Origin: Arachis hypogaea
Taxonomy: Eukaryota; Streptophyta; Magnoliopsida; Fabales; Fabaceae
Assembly (NCBI RefSeq): GCF_003086295.3
Contig: NC_092054.1
Location: 14,829,878 to 14,893,877, forward strand
Length of the DNA stretch: 64,000 nt
Direction: 5' to 3'
The notes under the pieces were generated by a model. The model ran no database searches and was not told where the DNA came from. It saw only the letters and a program-made list of their open reading frames with translations. The first letter of the stretch is position 1; every line of letters starts with the position of its first letter. This document shows, piece by piece, positions 23,240 to 33,883 of this stretch. The position numbers and the translations under genes are program-made.

Positions 23240-23712
23240 CTTATTATATATTAGGTTTTTTAAATTATTTTACATAACCATCTATTATACTCCTAATTAA
23301 TATATATAATCTAAAATTTTAATTAAATATAATTTTATATTTAATTTAATTTTATTATTATTTTATGTTCACTTTTTTAAATTTAATTGTCTTTCTATTT
23401 GAATAAAATTATTAAAATAAACATTAAATTTTATTAAACATCTATAAAAAGTAAACAAAATACTTGTATTAATCATAAAGTATTTACTTTTTTAATTTAT
23501 AGATGTTCAGTAAAATTTAATGTTTATTTTATTAATTTTATAAATTAAAAAATAATTAATTTTTAAAAAAGTGAATATAAACTAAAAATAAAAATAAAAA
23601 ATAAATAAATATAAAAATGATATATAATTGAATGTTTTAAATGATATATTTTAATTAAAAATATAATATATGGTTATATAATATAATTTAAAAAAACGTA
23701 ATATATAACAAG
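23240..23712. mobile_element. Fold-back (fully palindromic) MITE
   Basis: The left end CTTATTATATATTAGG is matched by the reverse complement of the right end, CTTGTTATATATTACG. The pairing continues inward almost to the centre at about 23475: ACATCTATAAA on the left arm against TTTATAGATGT on the right arm. The element is 473 bp, AT-rich and non-coding. A TSD could not be settled. Confidence 0.75.
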
Positions 23713-24528
23713 AAAATACTATAATGTTGAAGATAATTGTATTTTTTAAGGTGTAAAAAATGAGTTTAAGTGAGTATCGTGGGTTTGAATTTCACCTTAT
23801 ATATGCAGTAATCCATTGGCCAGCGGCAAATTCTTAAATGGAGCTCAGATTTACGACGGATTAGTTCTTAACCTGTCGAGTTAAGAGATATCGTGGACAA
23901 CTAAAAATAAATCAGTAAGATTAAAAAGTATAAAAATTTTAAGATTATAAAATAAAAACAAGAAAGCTTTATATAATGATTAATTTGATCAATTTTGTCC
24001 TATGATTCCTATACATATTTCTTCGAGTTATATTTGAAAAAATAAATAATTCTTCTTCAAACTAGTAAAAAAATATCCAAACCATCAATAAAAAATATAA
24101 GATAATGTCTAATTTTAACATATTTTTATTCGTTTCTTCTGAAGTATTTCATTATTACTTGCAAATAAATATAACAAAATAAAAGAAATTAAGAAAATAT
24201 TTATCGGAATTGTACTAAAAAAAACATTAAACAAAAAAGATATTCATTCACAAAACCTTTCTTTCATATTTCGAATAACAATACACATGGCTATCAATAA
24301 AAAATATAGGCCAACAAATTAATAAATTACTTTAATTATAGAGGACTCGTTTGCTATTAAAAAATATTTTAAGCCACACTACAAACATACATAAATACTA
24401 TATGGCTGTAACATTGGCCACAAATTAAGAATGTTATCAATAAGTCCTTAAAACCATAAAATTCTTTCTCTACCATAGACATAATTCTTAAATAGTTTAT
24501 ATGAGAAGTTGGGAAATTAATGTGTGTG
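23713..24528. other. AT-rich spacer before MLP gene B
   Basis: No gene. Homology to the MLP 5' flank starts only at about 24480 (ATAATTCTTAAATAGTT), so gene B keeps a much shorter shared upstream region than A and C. Confidence 0.5.
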
Positions 24529-24538
24529 TATATAAATA
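24529..24538 (+). promoter_or_regulatory. TATA box of MLP gene B
   Basis: TATATAAATA, 48 bases before the ATG, as in gene A. Upstream of about 24480 the sequence is unlike gene A, so the distal regulation may differ. Confidence 0.68.
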
Positions 24539-24586
24539 GGCATGCATGTTACAGTGAGAAGTGTGAAATTGAGTTAATTGCTTAAC

Positions 24587-25594
24587 ATGACAACATCTCA
24601 AGTCCAGAAGATAGAAACAGAGTTTTCTATTAAGGCAGATGCTAAGGAATTCTATGATGTTTTCTGCAACAAGACACACCAAGTTGCCAAGGCTTGGCCT
24701 GATATTGTTCAGAGTGTTGTAATTCATGAAGGTGGATGGGGCACCGAGAGATCCATCATTTCATGGAACTATGTTTATGGTAATGTCAAGTGGACTTTAA
24801 CTTGTTACAAAGTTAATTCTTCTTGATTTATATTTTAATTATCTTTTACCTCAAACCCCGTCCCCTCACAAAGTAACGGTCAAAATTCAAAATGCATACA
24901 AATTATTTTTGTTTAGTATTAGATATTGATATAAGATCTGGAAGCTTAAATTTCCATATGAAAAATTTTTGGATCAATAATTTTTAATATTTTTTGTTAT
25001 CATTTGATTAGTATAAATATTAAATTATCTTTAATAAATAAATTATATTAATTTATGTGTGTAAATTTTAAAAAATATGAATGTAAACTGTATTAATTTA
25101 TATGTAGAAATTCTAGTAAATATAAATACAAACTATATATTTCTTGTGTGCAAAATCTCTATAAATATAGGTGCACATTATTACTGGCCAAATACTTATA
25201 AAACATGATAATATTTACTGGCCATTTAGCATTGTGACTTTCACAATTTTGTGATGACACTTTTTATTTCCTTTAATCCTTAAAATCTAAACGGTTTTTG
25301 GTTTTGATAAGATTAGATGGCAAGGCTTGTGTTGCTAAGGAGATTATTGAAGACATTGACAAAGAAAACAATAAAATGAGCTTTAGAGTGTTGGAAGGAG
25401 ACTTGCTGAACCACTACAAGAGCTTCAAGTTCTTGCTTCATGCTGTTCCCAAGAAAGATGGAGGAAGCATGGTGCACTGGACCATGGAATATGAAAAGAT
25501 CAATGACAACACTTCTGATCCTCACACTTTGATGGAGTTGGTAGTTGATGAGAGCAAACAGGTTGAAGCTCAACTTATTTCCCAAGACTGCTGA
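24587..25594 (+). CDS. MLP-like protein (major latex protein, Bet v 1/PR-10 superfamily), gene B
   Basis: Exons 24587-24779 and 25317-25594 join across a GT-AG intron of 537 bp and give 156 residues, the same length and intron phase as gene A. The joint codes YVYDGK. The glycine-rich loop EGGWGTE is intact at residues 48-54 and the C-terminal helix segment is complete. About 23 residues differ from gene A, eight in exon 1 (for example H14S, C37W, K40I) and fifteen in exon 2, with several charge changes near the C-terminus (V to E, K to Q, G to D). The intron is about 370 bp shorter than in gene A. The product is probably a cytosolic ligand-binding protein of the MLP type; no specific ligand is inferred. 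No inactivating change was found. Confidence 0.9.
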
Positions 25595-26398
25595 AAAAGT
25601 AGTGATGAATAATTCACATCAAAGTAATGGTGAATTTGAAGCTGGGTAATTGGAGCTATATAATAATATTATTATGATGTGCCATTATGTATCTTTGCTA
25701 AAATAATGGGCAATGGCATAAGCTACTATATATACTAAGCTTATTGAGCCGAGATGCATGTTTCGTGTCCTACGTTCAATAATAAATAATAGAAATGATT
25801 AAGTTGTCGTGTGAAAATGAGATATTATTGCCGAGAAATACTTCAACATTTTCAGAAAAAAAAAATTATATATTCACTTCTTCTAAGACATACATTTAGG
25901 TAACATTTGTTTTGAAATAATGAAATTTGAATTAATTAGGAGATTGAGATTTAGTACTGTATTTATTAGTACTGTGTTTATTAGTAATTATAAATTGAAA
26001 CTAAAATTTTGGTAATTATTTTGGTAGTTCATATCTTGATCCTTGTCCTTCTATACCAACGACTCTCTTCCTTTATTTGGTGTCTCTATAGATTTTATCT
26101 CTTTTCTTTGATGTTGTGAAAAAAATTTTAGTTTCTTTTAAGTTTATTTGATTAGTTAAATCCGATTTTGCAATCTTATTTAATAATCTAGGATCTTAAC
26201 TTTACGAGTTGAGTTTGAATTCATCGTGATTATTGTGTATACATGATTGATTGTGCGTGAGCTTATGTCTTATTATACCTAAAAAATTTCAATCTTTACA
26301 TCAATGATTTTAGTTTTTTCATCGATGGTTTAAATGTTTTATTATGCCTCTATTTTTATTTTCTTTAATTAATAGGAGTATTTTAATAATTTTTTTAT
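25595..26398. other. 3' flank of MLP gene B
   Basis: Collinear with the 3' flank of gene A, including the AATAAATAATAG-type poly(A) region near 25785. No further gene. Confidence 0.6.
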
Positions 26399-26564
26399 GA
26401 GAAAGTTTAGGGAGCTATTTTTATTAAAATCTGACCAACACTTAACCAATAAAAGAAAAGTAAATAATCTCACACCATTGGATGAAATCTCACACCATTA
26501 AAAACACCAACGATGACTAATTGATGGTTACAAATCACAAAACTTGCTGGCCCTAACACTCCTC
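26399..26564. mobile_element. MITE with 9-bp TSD (MULE-type)
   Basis: 166 bp flanked by TTTTTTTAT at 26390-26398 and 26565-26573. The empty site is present once in the gene A flank at about 7352-7360. The ends GAGAAAGTTTAGGG and, in reverse complement, GAGGAGTGTTAGGG form an imperfect TIR. A 9-bp TSD points to Mutator-like elements. It is related to the MITE at 27014. Confidence 0.8.
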
Positions 26565-27013
26565 TTTTTTTATTTCAATCTCTATATTTATTGTAAAAAG
26601 TTGTGAATTGTGGAAGGTTGGAGAATATGATGAACAATGAAAAAAAAGGAAGAAAAAGAAAAGTGAGATAAAAAGATTTGCTTGTTAAAATTAGAATGAA
26701 TGATTATAAAAATGAGTATTACTGTATAAAGACTATTTGTAAAACTAATTAACTATGATTAGTTATAAACTATTTTCTAAATATAGTTTCAACAGATTTC
26801 TAACCATGATATAACAACTAACTAACTAAGATTAAAGACTAATGACTATTATAAATAAATTCTATATCAACTAACATTCTCTGTCAAACTAGAAATATGG
26901 ATGTCTAGCAATCCTAATTTGGAATAGCAGGAAAAGAAGGGCCTTGGAGCCCATGTCTTGGTAAGCAAATATGTTGTTCAGTTAGCAGAAGTAACAAGTA
27001 ACAATTTGAGAAT

Positions 27014-27182
27014 GAGGAATGCTAGGGGCCAGCAAGTTCTGTGATTTGTAGCCATCAATTAGTCATCATTGGTGATTTTAATGGTGTGAGATTTCATCTA
27101 AGGGTGTGGGATTACTCACTTTGTTTTTGCTGGTTAAGTGCTGGCCAAATTTTAATAAAGCTGCTGGCCCCTAGACTTTTCC
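27014..27182. mobile_element. MITE with 9-bp TSD and CTAGGGGCCAGCA ends (MULE-type, AhMITE1-like)
   Basis: 169 bp flanked by TTTGAGAAT at 27005-27013 and 27183-27191. The homologous copia remnant at about 16495 has the single uninterrupted site. The ends GAGGAATGCTAGGGGCCAGC and, in reverse complement, GGAAAAGTCTAGGGGCCAGC form a TIR of about 22 bp. Size class, TIR length and 9-bp TSD recall the peanut element AhMITE1; identity with it is inference. Confidence 0.85.
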
Positions 27183-27599
27183 TTTGAGAATCCCTTAATT
27201 GGCCTTATCCCATACAATGTGGCAGTCAGCCTCTATATGTTTAGTGTGTTTGTGCAATGTTTGTGCAAAATCGGATTAATTGTCCTATGAAATGTAGATT
27301 GACTATCACTATATACAAGATGAAAGGCTTCAAGTGTTCAAGACCAAGAACTTTCAACAGTTGAATGAGCCAAATTCCTTCACAATAAGGCACGATATTT
27401 GGCTTTGAATAATGAATGCAACATTGTCTGTTACTTGCTACTCTTTTATGAAATGAGAGTTGTCCCTAGAAAGAAACAATACCCTGAAATTGATCTTCGT
27501 GTGCTTGAACAGGTTGCCCAGTCAATATTAGCAAACCTGGTGAGAGTGTAGTCGTTGTGCAGATAAAAAAAGAGGCTGGTGCTAAGAGCTTTCTTTAAA

Positions 27600-28270
27600 T
27601 ATTTCTCAATCATTTTAGTATAAGGCTAACCCTTTCGTGCTGTAACTCTGTAAGCCACCTTCATACCCAAGAAATATTTAAATGTGTCCAAATCCTTGAT
27701 GCTGAATCTATCATCTAATATCTTCTTAACGCGGATGATTTCATTTGCATCATTTCCTGCCAAGACAAAGGAAAAATCTGATTTAGACTGCACATAACAG
27801 ATTTAGATAGGACAAACACAAATTTGGTGTTTTGTTGTCGACTCACTTGCTTGAGTTCATAAAGAGACTTGTTGAGCTTGCAAATCGAACCAGTAGGAGC
27901 TTGCAATCCTTGAGGCACCTTCATAGTAAACTAACCTTTTCAAGCAAGTTACTATGCAATGTTGACATCTAATTGTTCCAAGAATCATCTCTAAGGCACA
28001 GCAACTAAGAGAAAAACTCTTAAGGTGGTCATGCAAACCACGGGGCTAAACGTGTCAAAATAGTCAAAGCCGATAGTATGATTGTACCACTTTTACCACT
28101 AATCTGGCCTTGTTCCTTTCCACAGAATCATCCGCATGGAATTTGACCTTGACCACCTATTCCGAGCCAATATCATTCTTTTCTGGAGGCATATTGGTAA
28201 TAATCCAAGTTTTGTTATTTTCAAGAATCAAGAGTATTGACCTTAGCAGTAATGGCATCCTTCCAACAAG
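27600..28270 (-). pseudogene. Ty1/copia reverse transcriptase fragment (unit B)
   Basis: Minus-strand translation gives SICKLNKSLYELKQVS from about 27890 and other RT segments in several frames, collinear with 19246-20080. Frameshifts and stops throughout. Confidence 0.75.
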
Positions 28271-28699
28271 CTTACTAGACAACATCATCATATGTTTTTA
28301 GTTCTGAGATTGTAACCAATGCTAAAGAGAAGGCTTGGAATTTGTTGAGAGATTGTTGTATGTGACATACTTTGAAATCAGATATCTGCTGATGATGGAG
28401 TGAGTTGATATGAAGGAGACAAGACACATTAAAAAGTAATTCATAAGGGGATTTATTTCTCAAAATTAAGTTTGGAATTATGTTAATAAGATGAATAGCG
28501 TGTGTAATGGAATATGTCTAAAAATAGTATGAAATTGATGAGTGAAAAAGTATAGCTCGCCCATCTCTAGCAGATGTTAGTATTTTCTTTCAATATCACT
28601 ATTTTGCTGAGGTGTTTCAACTTAAGAAGTTTAATAATCAATTACTTTTGAGGTGAAAAAATGAGAGAGATTGAGTCAAGCCCATTATCAGAATTGAAA

Positions 28700-28985
28700 C
28701 ATTTTATGGTCTTTTGAAATTGATTTTCTATGTAAGTAACAAAATTCTTTATTAAACTTTGAACTTTAGATTTGACTTTCATAAAAAATAGGCAAAATAA
28801 ATATGGTTTTGTCACCAATAACAGTAAAAAATCTATGTCGAGTATGAGATGTTGTGGCCAAAGGCCTCCAAATGTCTAGATGTACAATGTCAAAAGCTTC
28901 AAATGATTTGCTAGAACTCTTATTAAAAGGTAATTTCTTTTGTTTTTTCAAAATGACAAAAATTACAAGGTTCCTTTTTATCTGA
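28700..28985 (-). pseudogene. Ty1/copia integrase fragment
   Basis: Minus strand around 28951-28770 reads KSFEAFDIVHLDIWRPLA, the first catalytic-Asp segment of a copia integrase core, then HRFFTVIGDKT. The second catalytic segment is not readable. The fragment is cut on its 5' side by the solo LTR at 28991. Confidence 0.78.
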
Positions 28986-28990
28986 ATATT

Positions 28991-31779
28991 TGTAACACCC
29001 TACCACACAAAGCTTTACGCTTAAGTCGTAAAATAGAGGTGGTGTGGTATTACAATCTCTAAAGTAAAATAAGTACATATAATAACAGAAGAATTATAAT
29101 ATGCTAGGAGCCTTGAAGAATAGAGGAAATAAAAATCACAAAATAAAAGCGCAACGCTCAAGGAACGAGTTAACTTGCGTGCTAAGAAAACCATAACTAC
29201 TAAACAAAGATGACAGAAGTAGGAATAGAGTGCCAAAGATACAAAATAACAAGCTCCTAACTCAGCTCGCGAAGTTAAGACTGTCCGGAGAATATTTACA
29301 TATATATACATACATATCCAAAACCCAAAGTACATATACATAATCCTGCCTCTCCAGAAACCTCTAAGAGGATAAAAAGAACAAGTTAAGTGGAGAGAAA
29401 GCTAAGTACATATTTATATATATCTGTACAACAAAACTACCCAGTAACCCCTCCGCTTTAAGAGTCCAGACGCCTAACGAGATGGCTCCCGACCTGCATT
29501 TGAAAAATAACAACATAGTATGGAATGAGAACCGGAGGTTCTCAGTATGGTAAATGTGCCACACACATAATATATAAGGTCCTGGGAATGCCAGAGGCAA
29601 TCCTAGAACGCCGACACTCAGGTTATAGAGCTTAAAGTATTAAACAGAAGCCATAAAAGGTGATTTTCTAAGAACATTTAAACCTAACTTAATTTAACCT
29701 TAAATCTAAGTCCCATACTGCCATTCCTCCATACTTCCAACTTCATCACGCATTTTCACAGACAAACAAACAGATAAAGTCAAGCACAAGAAGGTTACAA
29801 TTACTGCAGGTAAGGAATACACATTTAACATGGCAAGTACATATAGGCACACCCAATTAAAGCATAAGCAAGTAATTCAAGTATTATGCATATGATGCAT
29901 GCCTGTCCTATGGCTGATGAGGTTCATCTGTCGGTTATCCAGCCAACCCGACAAGTCTGAATTGTCCTTAGACTGTCTCCCAACGTGCATCCCCAAGAGT
30001 CTATGCATAGTTTTATCTCAAATAATCAATATTGCTCAATGGGGGTAACATTCCCGGGAATTTATATAGTGCCCGGTCACACTTACGTCGTAGGGTCAAC
30101 AGAGTATCGAGTTTCAACTTGGTACACATGGTGGCAAGCCACGACACTTAATCCAGGGAATCTCGTATCTCAGATCATTCAAATTCATAAGCCATATAAA
30201 TAATTCAATTATAATTCATCAACATCCACATCATTCTCAATCGCATCTCATTCATCATCATATATAAATCATATTCAATCCTTATCCTTCATTATCACAC
30301 CTCCCATTCCGTCCATCAATAGTTTCAATTCAAAACATAATTCATTCTTTTCTAAATGAATCAAACTTAAAACATACTCATTTTCTTAATAACTCAAAAT
30401 CAAACCATATAACCTTTGAATCTAAATCTTTTTAAATAATCATATAAACAAAATCTCTAATTTTTATAAAATTTCGGCAGCATCTCCTCTAAAATTCGGA
30501 CTTTGCCACCCTTTTCGAGTCCAAACCTGCATTCTTTTCAATTCAACATATCCTTCCTCATCATCATAACAATTACCACAATAAATCTATCTCAGATCAA
30601 CAATTATACTCATACAATATTCAAATCCAACAACCAAAATTCAACTAAGAATCATAGTTCACAAATCCTAGGCTTTTAACACAAAATACCTCATTTTTCA
30701 TTCGAAATTTCCATTCCAATTATTTTCAAATCTATTACCACCAATCCAAATTGCCAACAATCATCATTCAACCAAACCAAAATATAGCCATATAATCAAC
30801 AATTCAATCATATATCCTTTCAAAGATCCAACTAGCAACCAATATCATCTTACAAACAAATCACCAAACCAAACCAAGCATATTCATCAACCCATTACTA
30901 AACATTAAATATACACCTGCATTCCAATTTATCCTATGGTCATCTAGCCTAAGTTTTCACAGAACATTATATATTAAATGCAAGAAACCTAAACCATACC
31001 TTAGTCGATTCCCAAGTATTATTCCAAGACAATTTTCCTAAAGAACATAGCCCTCAAAACCTCAACTAATCAGCTTCCTCTAAGTTCCAGTATTCACAAT
31101 TTCAAGCTCCAATTATTTATTCACAACCTAATACACATTTATAACACATATATATCCAATTTAATACTCAAAGCTCAAATTTAATGAAATTAAAATAGAA
31201 TTATCGTATCCTCACCTTACCCAAGCTTCACATAAGCAAGAGTGAACGTTTTTCTCAAGCTAATTGGATCCTAAAACATCATAAATCAAAGAAATTCAAC
31301 CTTCCCATTAAAAATTTGAAAATTGGGGGAAAAGAGTGGCTGAGAATATTTAAGGGCTTACCTATGAAATTGTTCTGGTAGAAATGTAGAGCTCGACGTG
31401 ATGAACGCGTAGCCGCAAACGGTACGACGATCGGAGCTCGGATCGGAAAGTTACGGCGCCTTGAACTTGGAACGAGGGTTCGGACCCTTTTCTTCTTCTC
31501 CCTGGATGCAAGCCTTCAGCGTTCTGCTGAAGATGAAGAAGAGAAGAACGTGAGGTTTATTTTAAATGGCTGGCCCGGTTGGGCCCACGGTCCGGTTTGG
31601 GTCCGGTTCAACCAGTTTGGCCCGTTCGATCTAATCTTAGACCGTTTTTTTCGAAATTAGTGTCAAAATTCTCGTTTCGATGAGCTCTATCCTAATTTGA
31701 TATAATATTCGCATTTCTAATCTTTTTTATTAAAAATAATTTATTAACTAATTATCTACTAATTTAACCGGGATTTACA
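28991..31779 (-). mobile_element. Solo LTR of a Tekay/Del-type Ty3/gypsy family, minus orientation
   Basis: The ends are TGTAACACCC and GGGATTTACA. The 5-bp TSD ATATT lies at 28986-28990 and 31780-31784. The 2789 bp match the solo LTRs at 808 and 45338 in reverse complement, including the terminal CTTTACGCTTAAG block and the block with ACCCGACAAGTC. It is about 300 bp shorter than those, partly because the CGCGTACGCG cluster is missing. It inserted into the copia pol remnant. Reading frames inside it are chance. Confidence 0.92.
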
Positions 31780-31784
31780 ATATT

Positions 31785-32110
31785 CAATGAGAGGATAATT
31801 CCTCTTTATTACAACTAATCTATCAATAGCTAGGTATATGCTCTAATCTGAGATGCCACAACTTAGCATTGGGTTTTATTCTATTTTTTTTTGGGGGGGG
31901 GGTTCCTAATTTAGAGGAGCTTGTAGCTGCTGCTCCATGAATTTGTGATGCAAACACTGATAGTGATTTAATGTCACTTGTGCTTTTATTTTTAGATGTG
32001 AATGTTGATGCTAATGTAGTGGTGTTTGGTGTATGTATGTGAGCTTACTGTTGGGATTGTCAATGTGTAAAGACCATCCTTCTCATTAGCACACCCAATC
32101 ATTTTTCATA
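31785..32110 (-). pseudogene. Ty1/copia pre-integrase (GAG_pre-integrs) fragment
   Basis: The minus strand reads KMIGCANEKDGLYTL and then LWHLRLEHIP, the pre-integrase motif of copia pol, with an H at the zinc-binding position followed by stops. It is the 5' continuation of the integrase fragment across the solo LTR. A G-run of 10 at about 31890-31900 shifts the frame. Confidence 0.72.
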
Positions 32111-32244
32111 TATAAGGGTAGTTTTTATTAATGAACATAATTGAATTAACGGAAGGTATATATAAGGGTAGTTTTCATGTTTTATATCTCTATTAAGTTA
32201 TGATAAATGCCTTAACGGACAAGAATCAATTACAATTATTGAAT

Positions 32245-33865
32245 ATAAGTATAATGAGACCCACGCAATGCGCGGACGGTAAATTAATGATAGTATATAA
32301 TAAATATTAAAAATGACTATGTTTTGTAGAATTAAATTAAATATGTGTAAACTAAAGTTAAATTTGAAATGTGTTTTGTTTAAAATAATTTGTAGTACAA
32401 AAGATTTGGATGTTGGAGTTGTACAAAGTGACATTTTTATTTAGTAATTTCATTTTTGCATTTGTTTTAGTTGATGGATTTAGTCTTCTTATGTGGCGCT
32501 CGTCCTCTTTTTTTCTTTATTGGTTATTGTTAGAATTGTTGCTTTCTTCTTTGTGTCGAGGTTCTTATGAATGCATGTTCTTTATGAATTGTTGAGTTGT
32601 ATGCACTTTCTATTATGTTGTTTGTTCCATCTTTGCATGTATCTTTTTCTTTCGAAAATGTGTCTTGAATTTGTATGGTTTTCTTTCTTCTTAATCTCTT
32701 GATGTAGTTTTCCAATGACATCTACAATAAAAAGAAAAAAAATGTGTAGATTTGTTTTTGAATAAGTTATTTTTAATAAGAATAATTGAAATAGTATAAA
32801 ATGAAATTACCTGGTAGTATTTTTCTTTGACCCACTCTGTCAGACAATGTCTCAAGTGATGCAAATTTAAAATAGTCTTGAAAAATGTTCAAAATTAGAT
32901 ATTTAATTTCTTTCACAACAATTGTAAGTAAAAAGTTTGCTTTCATTATATCTTTAATTGGCCTATACAAATCATTTGTATCTTCTATTTTTAAATTTTT
33001 TATAGTATAGACTTTTCATTCCCTGCAATGTAAGTAAATCATAGTTCATAATTAGTTAAAAAAGAATGATGAATAGCATATTAAAAGAAGTATAATTTTA
33101 ACGATATTAAAACACAATTATATATAAAGTATTATAAAATAATATAAAAAGTATAATTAAAGTATTTTTTTCGTAAATTCAATTTAAAAATATAATAAAT
33201 ATGTTTCTTTTGTACCTTTTCATCTAATATAATCATTTCTAAGTAAAGAGACTCTTCTTCATTTGTGGGTGTTAATGTTTTTCATAGATGAATCACGCGA
33301 ACTTTGATAAACTAAGTGTCTTTTTGTTTGGTGATATTATCCAAAGAAATATGCTTCATTGAGTAAGTTTGAGATATTATGTGGTTTGGAAATAAATTTT
33401 TTGTGCTAAATTTAATGTCATTTGAAAGAATAGTGATAAGAGACTTATATAAGTAGTTCAAATAGTATGGAATTTGAATATTTGTAACGTAAAATTTATT
33501 ATGATTAATAATATTATTATTAAATTTGTAATATGAATGTTTATTATATTTAATGAGTTATTTATAGAAATTAATAAATTAATCATTGAAGTTATAAATT
33601 TATTGTATTGTTTATAACAGTGAGATATAATAAATATATGGATATGGGATTCAATGTCTACTTACAAATTTGATTACAAATTTTTGTATATTTTTTTTGC
33701 TGATTTGGAATTAACAGTTGATTTGGCAAAAATTGAGTGGTTGATTCTAATATTTTGCCAAGTAAGCGATGTTGCTGACATGGCATTAGTAGAAAGAAAA
33801 AGATATTTTAAAAGTAATGTGGATAAACTTATGTATCTACTTTTATATATTAAGAATATATTGAT
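32245..33865 (-). mobile_element. Probable non-autonomous Helitron (unit C copy of 1-605)
   Basis: On the minus strand the 3' side holds a hairpin-forming CCGCGCATTGCGTGGG (about 32258-32273) followed by TCTCATTATAC, much like plant Helitron 3' ends, although the terminal CTRR is degraded. The 5' side starts with TC and an AT-rich TATATAAAAGTAG stretch near 33865. The interior is AT-rich and non-coding. Its right part (33257-33865) is duplicated at 1-605. Confidence 0.45.
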
Positions 33866-33883
33866 ATTATCATTACCGTTATT

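Larger units (their letters stand above)
26715..32110 (-). mobile_element. Ty1/copia remnant of unit B, split by a MITE and a solo LTR
   Basis: LTR-like part 26715-26876, decayed purine tract, then internal sequence with reverse transcriptase (28270-27600), integrase (28985-28700) and, beyond the solo LTR, the pre-integrase part (32110-31785), all on the minus strand in the normal pol order. The two flanks of the solo LTR are continuous in the element, which confirms the nesting. No gag, PBS or 5' LTR was seen. Confidence 0.78.
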
